Of a stretch of DNA of 64,000 nt, positions 34,829 to 45,313 are shown one piece after another. The position numbers and the translations under genes were made by a program. The stretch spans positions 36,917 through 100,916 of the forward strand of contig CAIQHF010000014.1 of NCBI GenBank assembly GCA_903871605.1, in the 5' to 3' direction. The notes beneath the pieces were generated by a model. The model did not search any database. It was given only the letters and a program-made list of their open reading frames with translations, and was not told the origin of the DNA. How positions within the stretch are numbered: position 1 is the first letter of the stretch; every line of letters starts with the position of its first letter. Origin of the DNA: an uncultured Sphingomonadaceae bacterium (GTDB taxonomy: Bacteria; Pseudomonadota; Alphaproteobacteria; Sphingomonadales; Sphingomonadaceae).

Positions 34829-35572
34829 TCAGGTCTGCAGGAAGCGTTGCTCCTCGCCTTCGAGGCAGAGCGCGGTCAGCCGCCCGGTCGCATAGGCGCC
34901 GGTATCGATGCCGATGCGGTTGGGCAGCCAGTCGACCTCGGTCGCGATCGAATGGCCGTGGACGACGATCGCGCCGTGATGGCGCGAGCTTTCGAGAAAC
35001 TCCTCGCGGATCCAGAAGCTATCGCCCTTGTCCTGCCGGTCGAGCGGCACGCCGGGACGAACGCCGGCATGGACGAAGAAATAATCGCCGATCGTCATGC
35101 TCTGGCGCAGTCCCATCAGCCAGCGGACGACGCGGACGGGGATCGCGTCGTGCGCCGCCTCCAGGATCTCCGAGATCGTGCCGTCCGCGATCATCTGCGG
35201 ATCGACGCCCCAGCTTTCCAGCGCCTCGCGCCCGCCGACCTTGAGCCAAAGCGGCAGCTGCGCGCGATCGCCGTCGAGGACGTGGAGCATGATCTCCTCG
35301 TGATTGCCCATCAGCGTCGTCTGGCGCGCCCATTCGGGCGGATTCATCGCCCGCTCGACCACGCCGCGCGAATCGGGGCCGCGATCGACGAGGTCGCCGA
35401 GCAGGACCAGATCGACCGCCGCGGGCGGGCGGGCGCGATGATCCGCCTCGATCATCCCCAGCAGCCTGTCGAACAGATCGAGCCGGCCGTGAACGTCGCC
35501 GATCGCGTAGACGCGGCGCCCCTCCGGCACGCTGGGGGCGGGGCGCTTGGTCTTGAGGAGGCGTTTAAGCAC
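34829..35572 (-). CDS. Metallophosphoesterase (serine/threonine protein phosphatase-like)
   Basis: A 247-aa calcineurin-like phosphoesterase. The full set of metal motifs is present: GDVHGR, GDLVDRGPDS, GNHE, a HAG (DYFFVHAGVRP) and VHGHS. The length and the YAIGDVHGRLDLFDRLL opening match bacterial PrpA/ApaH-like protein phosphatases. The GTG start at 35572 is used. It is convergent with the priming-transferase gene. Since the EPS kinase uses tyrosine autophosphorylation, a link to phospho-signalling is tempting, but the protein is Ser/Thr-phosphatase-like and there is no direct evidence. Confidence 0.88.
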   Translation of the reverse strand: MLKRLLKTKRPAPSVPEGRRVYAIGDVHGRLDLFDRLLGMIEADHRARPPAAVDLVLLGDLVDRGPDSRGVVERAMNPPEWARQTTLMGNHEEIMLHVLDGDRAQLPLWLKVGGREALESWGVDPQMIADGTISEILEAAHDAIPVRVVRWLMGLRQSMTIGDYFFVHAGVRPGVPLDRQDKGDSFWIREEFLESSRHHGAIVVHGHSIATEVDWLPNRIGIDTGAYATGRLTALCLEGEEQRFLQT

Positions 35573-35685
35573 GATGCATCATCTGAAAGCCACGATCGGG
35601 CAACCTTCGTCCAAGCGCGCAGATGCAGCAAGGCCTAACTGGGCCGGATCGCCGCACGGCCCGGTGCTCGCCACCCGCCCGCGCA

Positions 35686-36339
35686 TCACCCCCGTGCATC
35701 GCGGGGCGGGGCGTGATCCGAGCGAGACCGTCGGCGCGACGCGATCTCGGTCGGGAGTTCGCACCGCCATTTTCTGAACCACAGCGCCGCACCCGCTATC
35801 ACCGCGAGCATCGCCGGTTCGGCGAGCAGCCCGAGCCGCAGGCCGCCAACATTGAGGCGCAATGCCGCGTCGATCGCGTGCGCGGAGACCGCGCGGACGC
35901 CGAGCAGCAGCAGCAGGCCGATCCCGCCGGCCGCGGCGAGGCGGATTGCGGGGTGGCGCCGGCGGAGCAGCCAGTCGCTGCCCCCCACCAGGACGATCCC
36001 GACGAACAGGCCGCCAAGCACGAAGCGCGCCTGGATGTCGTGACGCGTGGCGTACATATCATGCTGTATCAGATCGCTCCGCAGCGAACTGTCGATCAGA
36101 TATTCGATGTTGGCGGCACGGTAGATCGCCGCGAGCACCAGCAGGACGGCGAGGGTGATCCAGAGGCGGTTGTCACGCTTCCAGTCGCGCGCGAACTGGC
36201 GATGCTCGCGCACCGGGTTGTCCTGACCGGCGCGCATCGCGACCAGCGTCACCGCCGCGGTGCAGAGATAGAAGGCCGCCGCGATCAGCAGCAGAATCTC
36301 CGAGGGCGGTTGCTGGGTGGCGACTTGCGGGGCGGACAT
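35686..36339 (-). CDS. Polytopic membrane protein of unknown function
   Basis: A 217-aa integral membrane protein with about six hydrophobic segments ([81 protein letters not shown]). AGGAG seven bases before the ATG supports the start. An acidic/His loop (RSDLIQHDMYATRHDIQ) lies between segments. No family was recognised. It follows the lipoprotein gene on the same strand with a gap of 110 bp. Confidence 0.7.
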   Translation of the reverse strand: MSAPQVATQQPPSEILLLIAAAFYLCTAAVTLVAMRAGQDNPVREHRQFARDWKRDNRLWITLAVLLVLAAIYRAANIEYLIDSSLRSDLIQHDMYATRHDIQARFVLGGLFVGIVLVGGSDWLLRRRHPAIRLAAAGGIGLLLLLGVRAVSAHAIDAALRLNVGGLRLGLLAEPAMLAVIAGAALWFRKWRCELPTEIASRRRSRSDHAPPRDARG

Positions 36340-36449
36340 GCCGGATCTCCTGACGGACGTGCGTAGCTATCGAAAGCCCATCGCGTTTCCAAGCGGGTTC
36401 GGCGCCGCCCTCGCGTGTCTGGCCGACCGCCACGCCGGGCGTGCCGTAC

Positions 36450-36938
36450 CTAGGGCCTCGTCGGCGCGACGACCTGACGCTGCGGCTTGACGCCGGCCGG
36501 GCGATGCGCGGGCGCTCGCGCGGCGCCCGCCACGCCGGTGTCGGTCGGCTTGGCCGCGGCCGGCGACTTGGCCGCGGTCTTCGCGGAGGCGGGGTCCGGC
36601 GGAGGAGATTTGATCCCCCTGAGTTCGTCCACCTCGCTCTGGAGCGCGACGATCGCCGCATGCTGGTCGTCGAGCTGCTGTTGCATCGCCTCGACCTGCT
36701 TGCCCTGCTGGCTGGCCTTCAACGTCTCGACGTCCGCCTGCAGCTGGGACAGCTGGCCGGCGCTCATGTCGTTCATCGATGCCGCGACGATGTCCTGCGC
36801 CTGCCGCGCGCCCGCCTGCTTGGCGGCGGCCTGCTCCTGCAGCAGCAACTCGTCGCCATTGTCAGACGAATCATTATGGCCGCATCCGGCGATGGCGATG
36901 GCAAGGCTCAGCGCAGCGAAAGGGGCCTTTCGGATCAT
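36450..36938 (-). CDS. Lipoprotein with coiled coil, function unknown
   Basis: A 162-aa probable lipoprotein: signal FAALSLAIAIAGCG with the lipidated Cys at residue 19, an acidic linker, a heptad-like coiled coil (SQLQADVETLKASQ through VALQSEVDELRG) and a Pro/Ala/Lys-rich disordered tail. The start at 36938 is chosen because it gives the lipobox; upstream in-frame sequence is not signal-like. No enzyme motif is present. It stands between the membrane-protein gene (same strand) and the divergent catalase gene. Confidence 0.72.
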   Translation of the reverse strand: MIRKAPFAALSLAIAIAGCGHNDSSDNGDELLLQEQAAAKQAGARQAQDIVAASMNDMSAGQLSQLQADVETLKASQQGKQVEAMQQQLDDQHAAIVALQSEVDELRGIKSPPPDPASAKTAAKSPAAAKPTDTGVAGAARAPAHRPAGVKPQRQVVAPTRP

Positions 36939-37177
36939 CCTGCGGGAATAGCCAAGCTTCGCCGATATGGCCATGCCCGTCGCGGTGATTGGCGCGACCC
37001 CGCCGCGGGTTCGAAGCGCGGCGCGACCGGCGCGGCAAGCCGGCAGGTCGTTTCGGGCCTGAGAGCATTCCGCTCCGCAGTCCGGCCGCGCGCGATCGGC
37101 CGTCGCATTTTGCAAGCAACTCTTTGGTGCGTCATCGCTTTCTAACCGTGCACCCATTCGGGATTCAGGAGCGTAAG

Positions 37178-39322
<2,145 letters not shown>

Positions 39323-39340
39323 GCGGCGCATTTTCCCACC

Positions 39341-39368
39341 GGCGCCGGAGCCAAATCGCTCCGGCACC
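39341..39368. terminator. Hairpin between katE and the Dps-like gene
   Basis: GGCGCCGGAGC and GCTCCGGCACC form an 11-bp stem (one G-U pair) with a 6-base loop. It lies 19 bp after the katE stop. The following sequence is not U-rich, so it may be a weak terminator or an mRNA end-stabiliser. Confidence 0.5.
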
Positions 39369-39422
39369 GTTACAACCCCACCCGACGTCGGCCGTTGCCG
39401 TACGCCGAATAGGAGACATGCC

Positions 39423-40013
39423 TTGGCCAAGAAGCCTGCACCGAAGCCGATCAGCGAAGCGCAGCCGCAATACAAGGTCGAGTATCGCGAGATCCAGCCC
39501 TATGGGACGCTCAAGAAGCTTCCGCTCGCGCTGGAGGACAATGCGCGCACCAAGAGCGTCGCGACCCTCAACCAGGTGCTCGCCGACACGATGACGCTGC
39601 GCGACATGTACAAGAAGCATCATTGGCAGATGTCGGGCGCGACCTTCTACCAGCTCCATCTGCTGCTCGACACGCATTACGAGGCGCAGGCGGCGCTCGT
39701 CGACATGATAGCCGAGCGGATCATGGCGCTCGGCGGGATCAGCATCGCGATGGCACCCGATGTCGCAGAGATGACCCGAATCCCCCGGCCCCCCAAGGGG
39801 CGCGAGGACGTCCCGACGCAGCTCGCGCGTCTGCTCGAGGCGCACGAGATCATCCTGCGCGAGGCCCATGAAGGCGCCGACGAGGCCGATGAATCGGGCG
39901 ATGACGGCACCAACGATCTGCTCGTCAGCAACGTCATCCGCACCAACGAACCGCAAGTCTGGTTCATCGCCGAGCATCTTGCCGAAACCGCGCTGGTGCG
40001 CTCGGACGCGTGA
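39423..40013 (+). CDS. dps: Dps-like ferritin (DNA starvation/iron storage protein)
   Basis: A 196-aa ferritin-like protein of the Dps family. The core is NQVLADTMTLRDMYKKHHWQMSGATFYQLHLLLDTHYEAQAALVDMIAERIMALGG in three pieces: the first helix, the H-W and H ligands, and the D-x3-E ligands of the intersubunit ferroxidase site (DMIAERI). The protein should store iron and shield DNA from Fenton chemistry. AGGAGACATGCC places the start at the TTG 39423; the ATG inside this stretch is out of frame. An unusual Pro/Lys-rich N-terminus (AKKPAPKPISE) may bind DNA, as in Dps proteins of other species. It follows katE on the same strand. Confidence 0.88.
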   Translation: MAKKPAPKPISEAQPQYKVEYREIQPYGTLKKLPLALEDNARTKSVATLNQVLADTMTLRDMYKKHHWQMSGATFYQLHLLLDTHYEAQAALVDMIAERIMALGGISIAMAPDVAEMTRIPRPPKGREDVPTQLARLLEAHEIILREAHEGADEADESGDDGTNDLLVSNVIRTNEPQVWFIAEHLAETALVRSDA

Positions 40014-40020
40014 GCTGTGA

Positions 40021-40048
40021 GGCCGTCGCGGCATGATCCGCGGCGGCC
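40021..40048. terminator. Bidirectional terminator-like hairpin
   Basis: GGCCGTCGCGG and CCGCGGCGGCC pair over 11 bp with one mismatch around a CATGAT loop, between the convergent Dps-like and regulator genes, which are only 44 bp apart. Confidence 0.5.
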
Positions 40049-40057
40049 GTTCGGCGT

Positions 40058-41485
40058 TCAGGCGGCGCTGTCGATGCCGAGGTCGCCGAGCTTGCGGTAG
40101 AGCGTCGATCGGCCGATCCCGAGCCGGCGCGCGACCTCGCTCATCCGGCCGCGATAATGGTCGATCGCCAACCGGATCACGTCGGCCTCGATCTCGTCGA
40201 GCGGGCGGAGATGGCCGTCGGGGGTGTAGATCGCCACGGCCGACGGCGCGAGCGCTCCGCGCCGACCGACGTCGGGCCGCGTCGTGCGACGCCTCGAGAA
40301 GCTCTCGTGCGCGATCTGCGGGAAATCCGCGGTCGTCAGCGCCGCCGCGTCGCACAGCACCGCGGAGCGGAACAGCGCATTCTGGAGCTGGCGGATATTG
40401 CCCGGCCAGTCATATCCGCCAAGCAGCGTCAGCGCGTCGTCGGTGATGCTGAGCTCGCGCAGGCCCGGCTGGAGCGCGATCCGATCGAGCAGATGGCGCG
40501 CCAGCGCGGGCAGATCCTCGGCGCGGTCGCGCAGCGCGGGCACCGCGACGTGCACGCCGGCGAGCCGGTAGAGCAGGTCTTCGCGGAAGCGGCCTGCGGC
40601 GACCTCCTCGGCGAGCGAGACGCGGCTCGTGGCGATCACGCGCACATCGACGTCGCGGCAGCCGCGCGCACCGAGCGGCCAGATCCGGTTGCTGTCGATC
40701 GCGGCGAGCAGCCGCGCCTGCGTGTCGAGCGGAAGCGCCGCGACATCGTCGAGGAACAGCGTCCCGCCATCGGCTTCGACGAAACGGCCCGGGTTGCGTT
40801 CGAAGGCGCCCGCAAACGCGCCGCGTTCATGGCCGAACAGGTCCGAATCGACGACGTTGGCGGGAACCGCGCCACAGTCGACGACGATCAGCGGGCGTTG
40901 GGCGCGCGGGCTTGCCGCATGGATCGCCTCGGCGATCATCTCCTTGCCGGTGCCGCGTTCGCCCTCGATCAGCACGGGGACACGCGCATGCGCCGCCCGC
41001 GAGGCGGTGGCGATCGCAGCGCGGAACGCAGGTGCTGCGCCGACGATTTCGTCGAAGGACAGCGGCTGCCAGAGCTTCTCCGCCATCGGGCGGAGCTCGC
41101 CCTCGATCGAGTCGCGGTTGGCAGCGGCGTCGAGCGCGGCGAGCAGGCGATCGGGCGCGAGCGGCTTGACCAGATAGTCGGTCGCGCCGGCGCGCATCGC
41201 TTCGATCGCGACCGCGAGGCCATCGAGCGTGGTCAGCACGTGCACGGCCTTGTCGGGATGCGCCGCGCGCAACGCGGCGACGAGCGTCGGCGTATCGTCG
41301 GCCTGGTCGATCAGGATGACCTCGATCGTCCGCGCATGCGGCGCGGCAAGCGACGCGATCGCGGCATCGCCCGAATCCGCGACTACGGTGCGCCAGCCGG
41401 CACGGGCGGCAATCGCGGAAACGAGCCTTCGCTGGCCGGCATCGTCGTTGATCAGCAACAGGCTTCGGATCGTTTCGCGCGGCAT
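40058..41485 (-). CDS. NtrC-type response regulator with altered GAFTGA loop
   Basis: A 475-aa receiver-AAA-Fis regulator. The receiver (1-125) keeps Asp14/Asp15, a likely phosphoacceptor Asp60, and Lys107. The AAA domain has Walker A GERGTGKE (175-182), a loop reading GAFAGA (222-227), Walker B FLDDV (244-248, normally FLDE) and FREDLLYRL with the arginine finger. The C-terminal helix-turn-helix is EVARRLGIGRSTLYRKL. The GAFTGA Thr contacts sigma54 and its loss normally blocks open-complex formation, so this regulator may act through sigma70 or as a repressor. No histidine-kinase gene is adjacent. It sits beside the Dps-like gene and the transhydrogenase operon; targets are unknown. Confidence 0.87.
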   Translation of the reverse strand: MPRETIRSLLLINDDAGQRRLVSAIAARAGWRTVVADSGDAAIASLAAPHARTIEVILIDQADDTPTLVAALRAAHPDKAVHVLTTLDGLAVAIEAMRAGATDYLVKPLAPDRLLAALDAAANRDSIEGELRPMAEKLWQPLSFDEIVGAAPAFRAAIATASRAAHARVPVLIEGERGTGKEMIAEAIHAASPRAQRPLIVVDCGAVPANVVDSDLFGHERGAFAGAFERNPGRFVEADGGTLFLDDVAALPLDTQARLLAAIDSNRIWPLGARGCRDVDVRVIATSRVSLAEEVAAGRFREDLLYRLAGVHVAVPALRDRAEDLPALARHLLDRIALQPGLRELSITDDALTLLGGYDWPGNIRQLQNALFRSAVLCDAAALTTADFPQIAHESFSRRRTTRPDVGRRGALAPSAVAIYTPDGHLRPLDEIEADVIRLAIDHYRGRMSEVARRLGIGRSTLYRKLGDLGIDSAA

Positions 41486-41626
41486 CCAAGTCCCCCGGAG
41501 TTGTCCATCTGCTAGTCGACGCGGGTAAAGACGGGATTAAGCCTGCGCCCGTTTCGCCGAACGATTGCGCTTGCTCCGACCGACAAGCCGGTTAGACATC
41601 GCGGCGAGCAACGTGAAGAGGGTCCG

Positions 41627-41758
41627 ATGGCCGAGCATACCCCGATGGAAACCAAGGCGCACGAACAGACCTATGAGAGCTTCATCAAGGTCTTCACCTA
41701 CGGTGCCGTCGCCTGCTTCGTCATCGCGGCGATCGTCGTCTATCTGATCGCGTCCTGA
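41627..41758 (+). CDS. aa3-type cytochrome c oxidase subunit IV (small)
   Basis: A 43-aa protein beginning MAEHTPMETKAHEQTYESF and ending in one membrane helix (VFTYGAVACFVIAAIVVYLIA). This matches the short bacterial aa3-type oxidase subunit IV family, which has an acidic soluble head and a single helix. AAGAG upstream of the ATG supports the start. It lies 10 bp before pntAA on the same strand and is probably cotranscribed. The catalytic oxidase subunits are not in the window, so its placement is detached from its complex. Confidence 0.82.
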   Translation: MAEHTPMETKAHEQTYESFIKVFTYGAVACFVIAAIVVYLIAS

Positions 41759-41768
41759 GCGCGATCGG

Positions 41769-42890
41769 GTGAAGATCGCTGTCCTGAAGGAAACGGCGCC
41801 GGGTGAGCGCCGTGTGGCGGCGACGCCCGAGACGGTCAAGAAGTTCGTCGCGCTGGGCGCCCGGATCGCGGTCGAGGCCGGAGCGGGCGACACCGCCTCG
41901 ATCGCCGATGCCGCCTATGCCGAGGCCGGTGCCACGATCGGCGACCGGACCGCGACCGTTGCCGGGGCCGATCTGCTGCTCGGCGTGCAGGGGCCGGAGC
42001 CGTCGTCGATCGCGGGCGCCGCGCCCGGTACGTGGCTCGTCGCCGCGCTCAATCCGTTCGGCGCGCGCGAGCGGATCGACGCCTATGCCGGCGCCGGGCT
42101 GGAAGCACTGGCGATGGAGCTGATGCCGCGGATCACGCGGGCGCAGTCGATGGACATATTGTCGTCGCAGTCCAATCTGTCGGGCTACAAGGCGGTGCTC
42201 GACGCGGCGGGCGAATATGGCCGCGCCTTTCCGATGATGATGACCGCGGCGGGCACGATCAGCGCCGCGCGCGTGTTCGTGATGGGGGTCGGCGTCGCGG
42301 GCCTCCAGGCGATCGCGACCGCGCGCAGGCTGGGTGCGCAGGTTTCCGCGACCGACGTGCGCTCAGCGACCAAGGAGCAGATCCTGTCGCTCGGCGCCAA
42401 GCCGATCTTCGTCGAGGACGTCGCGGGCATCGAGGGCGAGGGATCGGGCGGCTATGCGACCGAAATGTCGCCCGAATATCAAAAGGCGCAGGCCGAACTC
42501 GTCTCCGCGCACATCGCCAAGCAGGACATCGTGATCACCACCGCGCTGATCCCGGGCCGGCCCGCGCCGCGGCTGGTCTCCGACGCGCAGGTCGCGACGA
42601 TGCGCGCCGGATCGGTGATCGTCGATCTCGCGGTCGAAGCCGGTGGCAACGTCGAAGGCGCTGTCGCGGGCGAAGTGGTCGAACGCCACGGCGTCAGGAT
42701 CGTCGGGCATCGCAACGTCCCGAGCCGGCTGGCAGCGGACGCCTCCGCGCTGTTTGCCCGCAACCTCTACAATTTCCTCTCGGCCTTCTGGGACAAGGAT
42801 AGCGGGCGCCCCGTGCTCGACGCCGAAATCGGCGATGCGATCCGGCTCACGCGCGAGGGCAGGGTCGTCCATCCGAGGTTGCTTGCATGA
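41769..42890 (+). CDS. pntAA: NAD(P) transhydrogenase alpha subunit, part 1 (PntAA)
   Basis: A 373-aa soluble NAD(H)-binding domain I of the proton-translocating transhydrogenase, split form as in Rhodospirillum. The opening MKIAVLKETAPGERRVAATPETVKK and the Rossmann region VFVMGVGVAGLQAIATARRLGAQVSATD with the RSATKEQ loop are diagnostic; AMELMPRITRAQSMDILSSQ lies between them. The GTG start is used. The ATG of the next gene overlaps its stop (ATGA), so translation is coupled. Function: hydride transfer between NADH and NADP+ driven by the proton gradient. Confidence 0.95.
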   Translation: MKIAVLKETAPGERRVAATPETVKKFVALGARIAVEAGAGDTASIADAAYAEAGATIGDRTATVAGADLLLGVQGPEPSSIAGAAPGTWLVAALNPFGARERIDAYAGAGLEALAMELMPRITRAQSMDILSSQSNLSGYKAVLDAAGEYGRAFPMMMTAAGTISAARVFVMGVGVAGLQAIATARRLGAQVSATDVRSATKEQILSLGAKPIFVEDVAGIEGEGSGGYATEMSPEYQKAQAELVSAHIAKQDIVITTALIPGRPAPRLVSDAQVATMRAGSVIVDLAVEAGGNVEGAVAGEVVERHGVRIVGHRNVPSRLAADASALFARNLYNFLSAFWDKDSGRPVLDAEIGDAIRLTREGRVVHPRLLA

Positions 42891-43261
42891 TTGCGCTGTT
42901 GCTCGCCACGCTTCTCGTCTCGGGCCAGCCGCATGGCCCGATCGTCCACGCGACCGACGTCAAGTCGGACGCATCCGACGACCTCACCGAGAAATTCGCG
43001 CAGGCGCTGCGCAAGGCCTTGCCGTCGGCCAAGCATATGCGGCCTGAGACCGGCGACGACGCGGACGACCTGTTCCTCACGATCCTGTTCCCGGTCGAGC
43101 CCGACGGCAAGCGCTTCGGCTATGCGGTCGATCTGCTCAAGGCCGAGCAATTCGTCGCGCCCGCGCGGCTCGCCTCCTTTACCGGCAATTGCCGCATGTC
43201 GGCGATCGATGCCTGTGCGCGCGATGTCGTTTCCAAGGCGGACAAGAAAGCGGAGGACTGA
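42887..43261 (+). CDS. Secreted protein of unknown function inserted in the pnt operon
   Basis: A 124-aa protein. The first 12 residues (MIALLLATLLVS) form a short signal or anchor; the remainder is soluble, acidic in the middle (ETGDDADDLF), with a terminal DACARDVVSKADKKA. Two Cys remain after the signal. It overlaps pntAA by 4 bp and is followed after 6 bp by pntAB, whose GGAGG site lies in this gene's end. No family was recognised. Its position between the two alpha subunits is unusual; a chaperone or heme/metal-linked role is only conjecture. Confidence 0.75.
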   Translation: MIALLLATLLVSGQPHGPIVHATDVKSDASDDLTEKFAQALRKALPSAKHMRPETGDDADDLFLTILFPVEPDGKRFGYAVDLLKAEQFVAPARLASFTGNCRMSAIDACARDVVSKADKKAED

Positions 43262-43267
43262 GCGGCC

Positions 43268-43561
43268 ATGGACTTCATCTCGATCCTGTCGGTCTTCGTG
43301 CTGGCGTGCTGCGTTGGCTATTATGTCGTGTGGTCGGTGACGCCCGCGCTGCATACGCCGCTGATGGCGGTGACCAACGCGATCTCGAGCGTCATCGTCG
43401 TCGGTGCGCTGATCGCGGGGGCGGCGGAAGGCTCGCCCATCGCCAAATGGCTGGGGCTGGGCGCGGTCGTGCTGGCGAGCGTCAACATCTTCGGCGGCTT
43501 CGCGGTCACCGAGCGAATGCTGGCGATGTACAAGAAGAAGGAGCGGCCGGCCGCGAAGTAG
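43268..43561 (+). CDS. pntAB: NAD(P) transhydrogenase alpha subunit, part 2 (PntAB)
   Basis: A 97-aa membrane subunit of the split transhydrogenase with about three helices. The family core is HTPLMAVTNAISSVIVVGAL followed by ASVNIFGGFAVTERMLAMYKKK. GGAGG lies 12 bases before the ATG. It joins the membrane part of PntB to the soluble PntAA. Confidence 0.95.
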   Translation: MDFISILSVFVLACCVGYYVVWSVTPALHTPLMAVTNAISSVIVVGALIAGAAEGSPIAKWLGLGAVVLASVNIFGGFAVTERMLAMYKKKERPAAK

Positions 43562-43562
43562 C

Positions 43563-43630
43563 CGGTCCCCGGCGAAAGCCGGGGTCCAGGCCGCCGCGGG
43601 AAGCTGGGCCCCGGCGTGCGCCGGGGAACC
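43563..43630. repeat. Intergenic palindromic repeat element, copy 1
   Basis: Two G/C-rich arms, CCCCGGCGAAAGCCGGGG and CCCCGGCGTGCGCCGGGG, each a hairpin in itself, lie in inverted order 68 bp across, between pntAB and pntB. A similar unit recurs at 49247-49343. The repeat is transcribed between two operon genes. Confidence 0.7.
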
Positions 43631-43645
43631 GAAGGGGAAGAGTTG

Positions 43646-45061
43646 ATGCACGAAGCGGTGGCGATGAACCCCTGGGCGGCGCTGGCCTATCTGGTTGCGG
43701 GGGTGTGCTTCATCCTCGCGCTGCGCGGGCTGTCGAGCCCGGCGAGCAGCCGTCGCGGTAACCGGCTCGGCATGGCGGGCATGGCGCTCGCGGTCGGCAC
43801 CACGCTGGTGACGCATTCGTTCGCGAGTTTGCCCGAGATACTCGTCGCGATGGCGATCGGCGCCGCGATCGGCATCGTCACCGCGCGGCGCATCAAGATG
43901 ACCGACATGCCGCAGCTCGTCGCGGCGTTCCACAGCCTCGTCGGTCTCGCGGCGGTGCTGGTCGCGGTCGCCGCCTTCGCCAATCCGGGCGCGTTCGGCA
44001 TTCTCGACGCCGCGACCGGCCATATCCACCAGGTCAGCCGGATCGAGATGGGACTGGGCATCGCGATCGGCGCGATCACCTTCTCGGGGAGCGTGATCGC
44101 CTTCCTCAAGCTCAACGGCAATATGAGCGGCAAGCCGATCCTGCTGCCCGCGCGCCACATCATCAACCTCGGCACGCTGGCGGCGATCCTGCTGCTGATC
44201 GCCTATTTCGTCACCGACGACCGGACCGCGGTGTTCGTCGCGATCACTGCGCTGAGCTTCGCGATCGGCTTCCTGCTGATCGTCCCGATCGGCGGCGCGG
44301 ACATGCCCGTCGTGGTTTCGATGCTCAACTCTTATTCGGGCTGGGCGGCGGCGGCGATGGGGTTCACGCTGCACAACAGCGCGATGATCATCACCGGCGC
44401 GCTGGTGGGCTCGTCGGGCGCGATCCTCAGCTACATCATGTGCAAGGCGATGAACCGCAGCTTCGTCAGCGTGATCGCGGGCGGCTTCGGCACCGAGTCC
44501 GGCCCGGCGGGCGGCGCCGCGGCGATCGATCGCCCGTGGAAGCGCGGCTCGGCCGAGGACGCCGCGTTCCTCATGCAGCAGGCCGAGCAGGTGATCATCG
44601 TGCCCGGCTACGGCATGGCCGTCGCGCAGGCGCAGCACGCGCTGCGCGAGATGGGCGACCTGCTCAAGAAGCACGGCGTGCGTGTCAAATATGCGATCCA
44701 CCCCGTCGCGGGGCGGATGCCCGGGCATATGAACGTGCTGCTCGCCGAGGCCAACGTCCCCTATGACGACGTCTATGAGCTCGAGGACATCAACGGCGAG
44801 TTCGCGCAGACCGACGTCGCCTTCGTGATCGGCGCCAACGACGTCACCAATCCCGCCGCCAAGACCGACAAGTCGTCGCCGATCTACGGCATGCCCGTGC
44901 TCGAGGTGTGGAAGGCCAAGACCGTGCTGTTCATCAAGCGCTCGATGGGCGGGGTCGGCTATGCCGGCGTCGACAACGAGGTCTTCTATATGGACAATAC
45001 GATGATGCTGCTCGCCGACGCCAAGAAGATGGTCGAGGAGATCGTCAAGGCGATGGGCTGA
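43646..45061 (+). CDS. pntB: NAD(P) transhydrogenase beta subunit (PntB)
   Basis: A 471-aa subunit: an N-terminal membrane domain of about nine helices (WAALAYLVAGVCFILAL onward, including TALSFAIGFLLIVPIGGADMPVVVSMLNSYSG) and a C-terminal NADP(H)-binding domain with VIIVPGYGMAVAQAQHAL and FVIGANDVTNPAAKTDKSS. GAAGGGGAAGAG precedes the ATG at 43646. Function: NADP(H) binding and proton translocation of the transhydrogenase. Confidence 0.95.
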   Translation: MHEAVAMNPWAALAYLVAGVCFILALRGLSSPASSRRGNRLGMAGMALAVGTTLVTHSFASLPEILVAMAIGAAIGIVTARRIKMTDMPQLVAAFHSLVGLAAVLVAVAAFANPGAFGILDAATGHIHQVSRIEMGLGIAIGAITFSGSVIAFLKLNGNMSGKPILLPARHIINLGTLAAILLLIAYFVTDDRTAVFVAITALSFAIGFLLIVPIGGADMPVVVSMLNSYSGWAAAAMGFTLHNSAMIITGALVGSSGAILSYIMCKAMNRSFVSVIAGGFGTESGPAGGAAAIDRPWKRGSAEDAAFLMQQAEQVIIVPGYGMAVAQAQHALREMGDLLKKHGVRVKYAIHPVAGRMPGHMNVLLAEANVPYDDVYELEDINGEFAQTDVAFVIGANDVTNPAAKTDKSSPIYGMPVLEVWKAKTVLFIKRSMGGVGYAGVDNEVFYMDNTMMLLADAKKMVEEIVKAMG

Positions 45062-45085
45062 GGGCCACCTGCGTCGTCCCGCCCG

Positions 45086-45294
45086 CTCGTCATCCCCGCG
45101 AAGGCTGGGATCTCGGCGAAATCCCGCGAGGTCCGCGCCAAGCTCGAGCCGATCCGGATTGGCGTCCACGATCCGTCGTAGCGTCCCGTCGCGCTTCCGC
45201 GCCTTGAGCGCTTTCGCGCGCGTTTGCATCCTCGGCGCATGAGGCGAGCGTCGCGCGTGCCGCCTGAGATGCCAGGCTTCGCCGGCATGACGAG
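45086..45294. repeat. Inverted-repeat-bounded element between pntB and pit
   Basis: CGTCATCCCCGCGAAGGCTG near 45089 and the inverted CGTCATGCCGGCGAAGCCTG (reverse strand of about 45275-45294) are imperfect inverted copies about 210 bp apart in the 252-bp space between convergent pntB and pit. The motif resembles the 'CGTCATCCCCGCGAAGG' repeats of sphingomonad genomes. The middle has no open gene and no transposase. Confidence 0.55.
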
Positions 45295-45313
45295 ATTGGG
45301 GTGTGTGCCGGGC

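Noticed and set aside
42767-45229. 820-codon open frame antisense to pntB and neighbours
   Set aside because: Antisense to three certain genes; the composition (Arg/Asp/His-rich) is that of a shadow frame.
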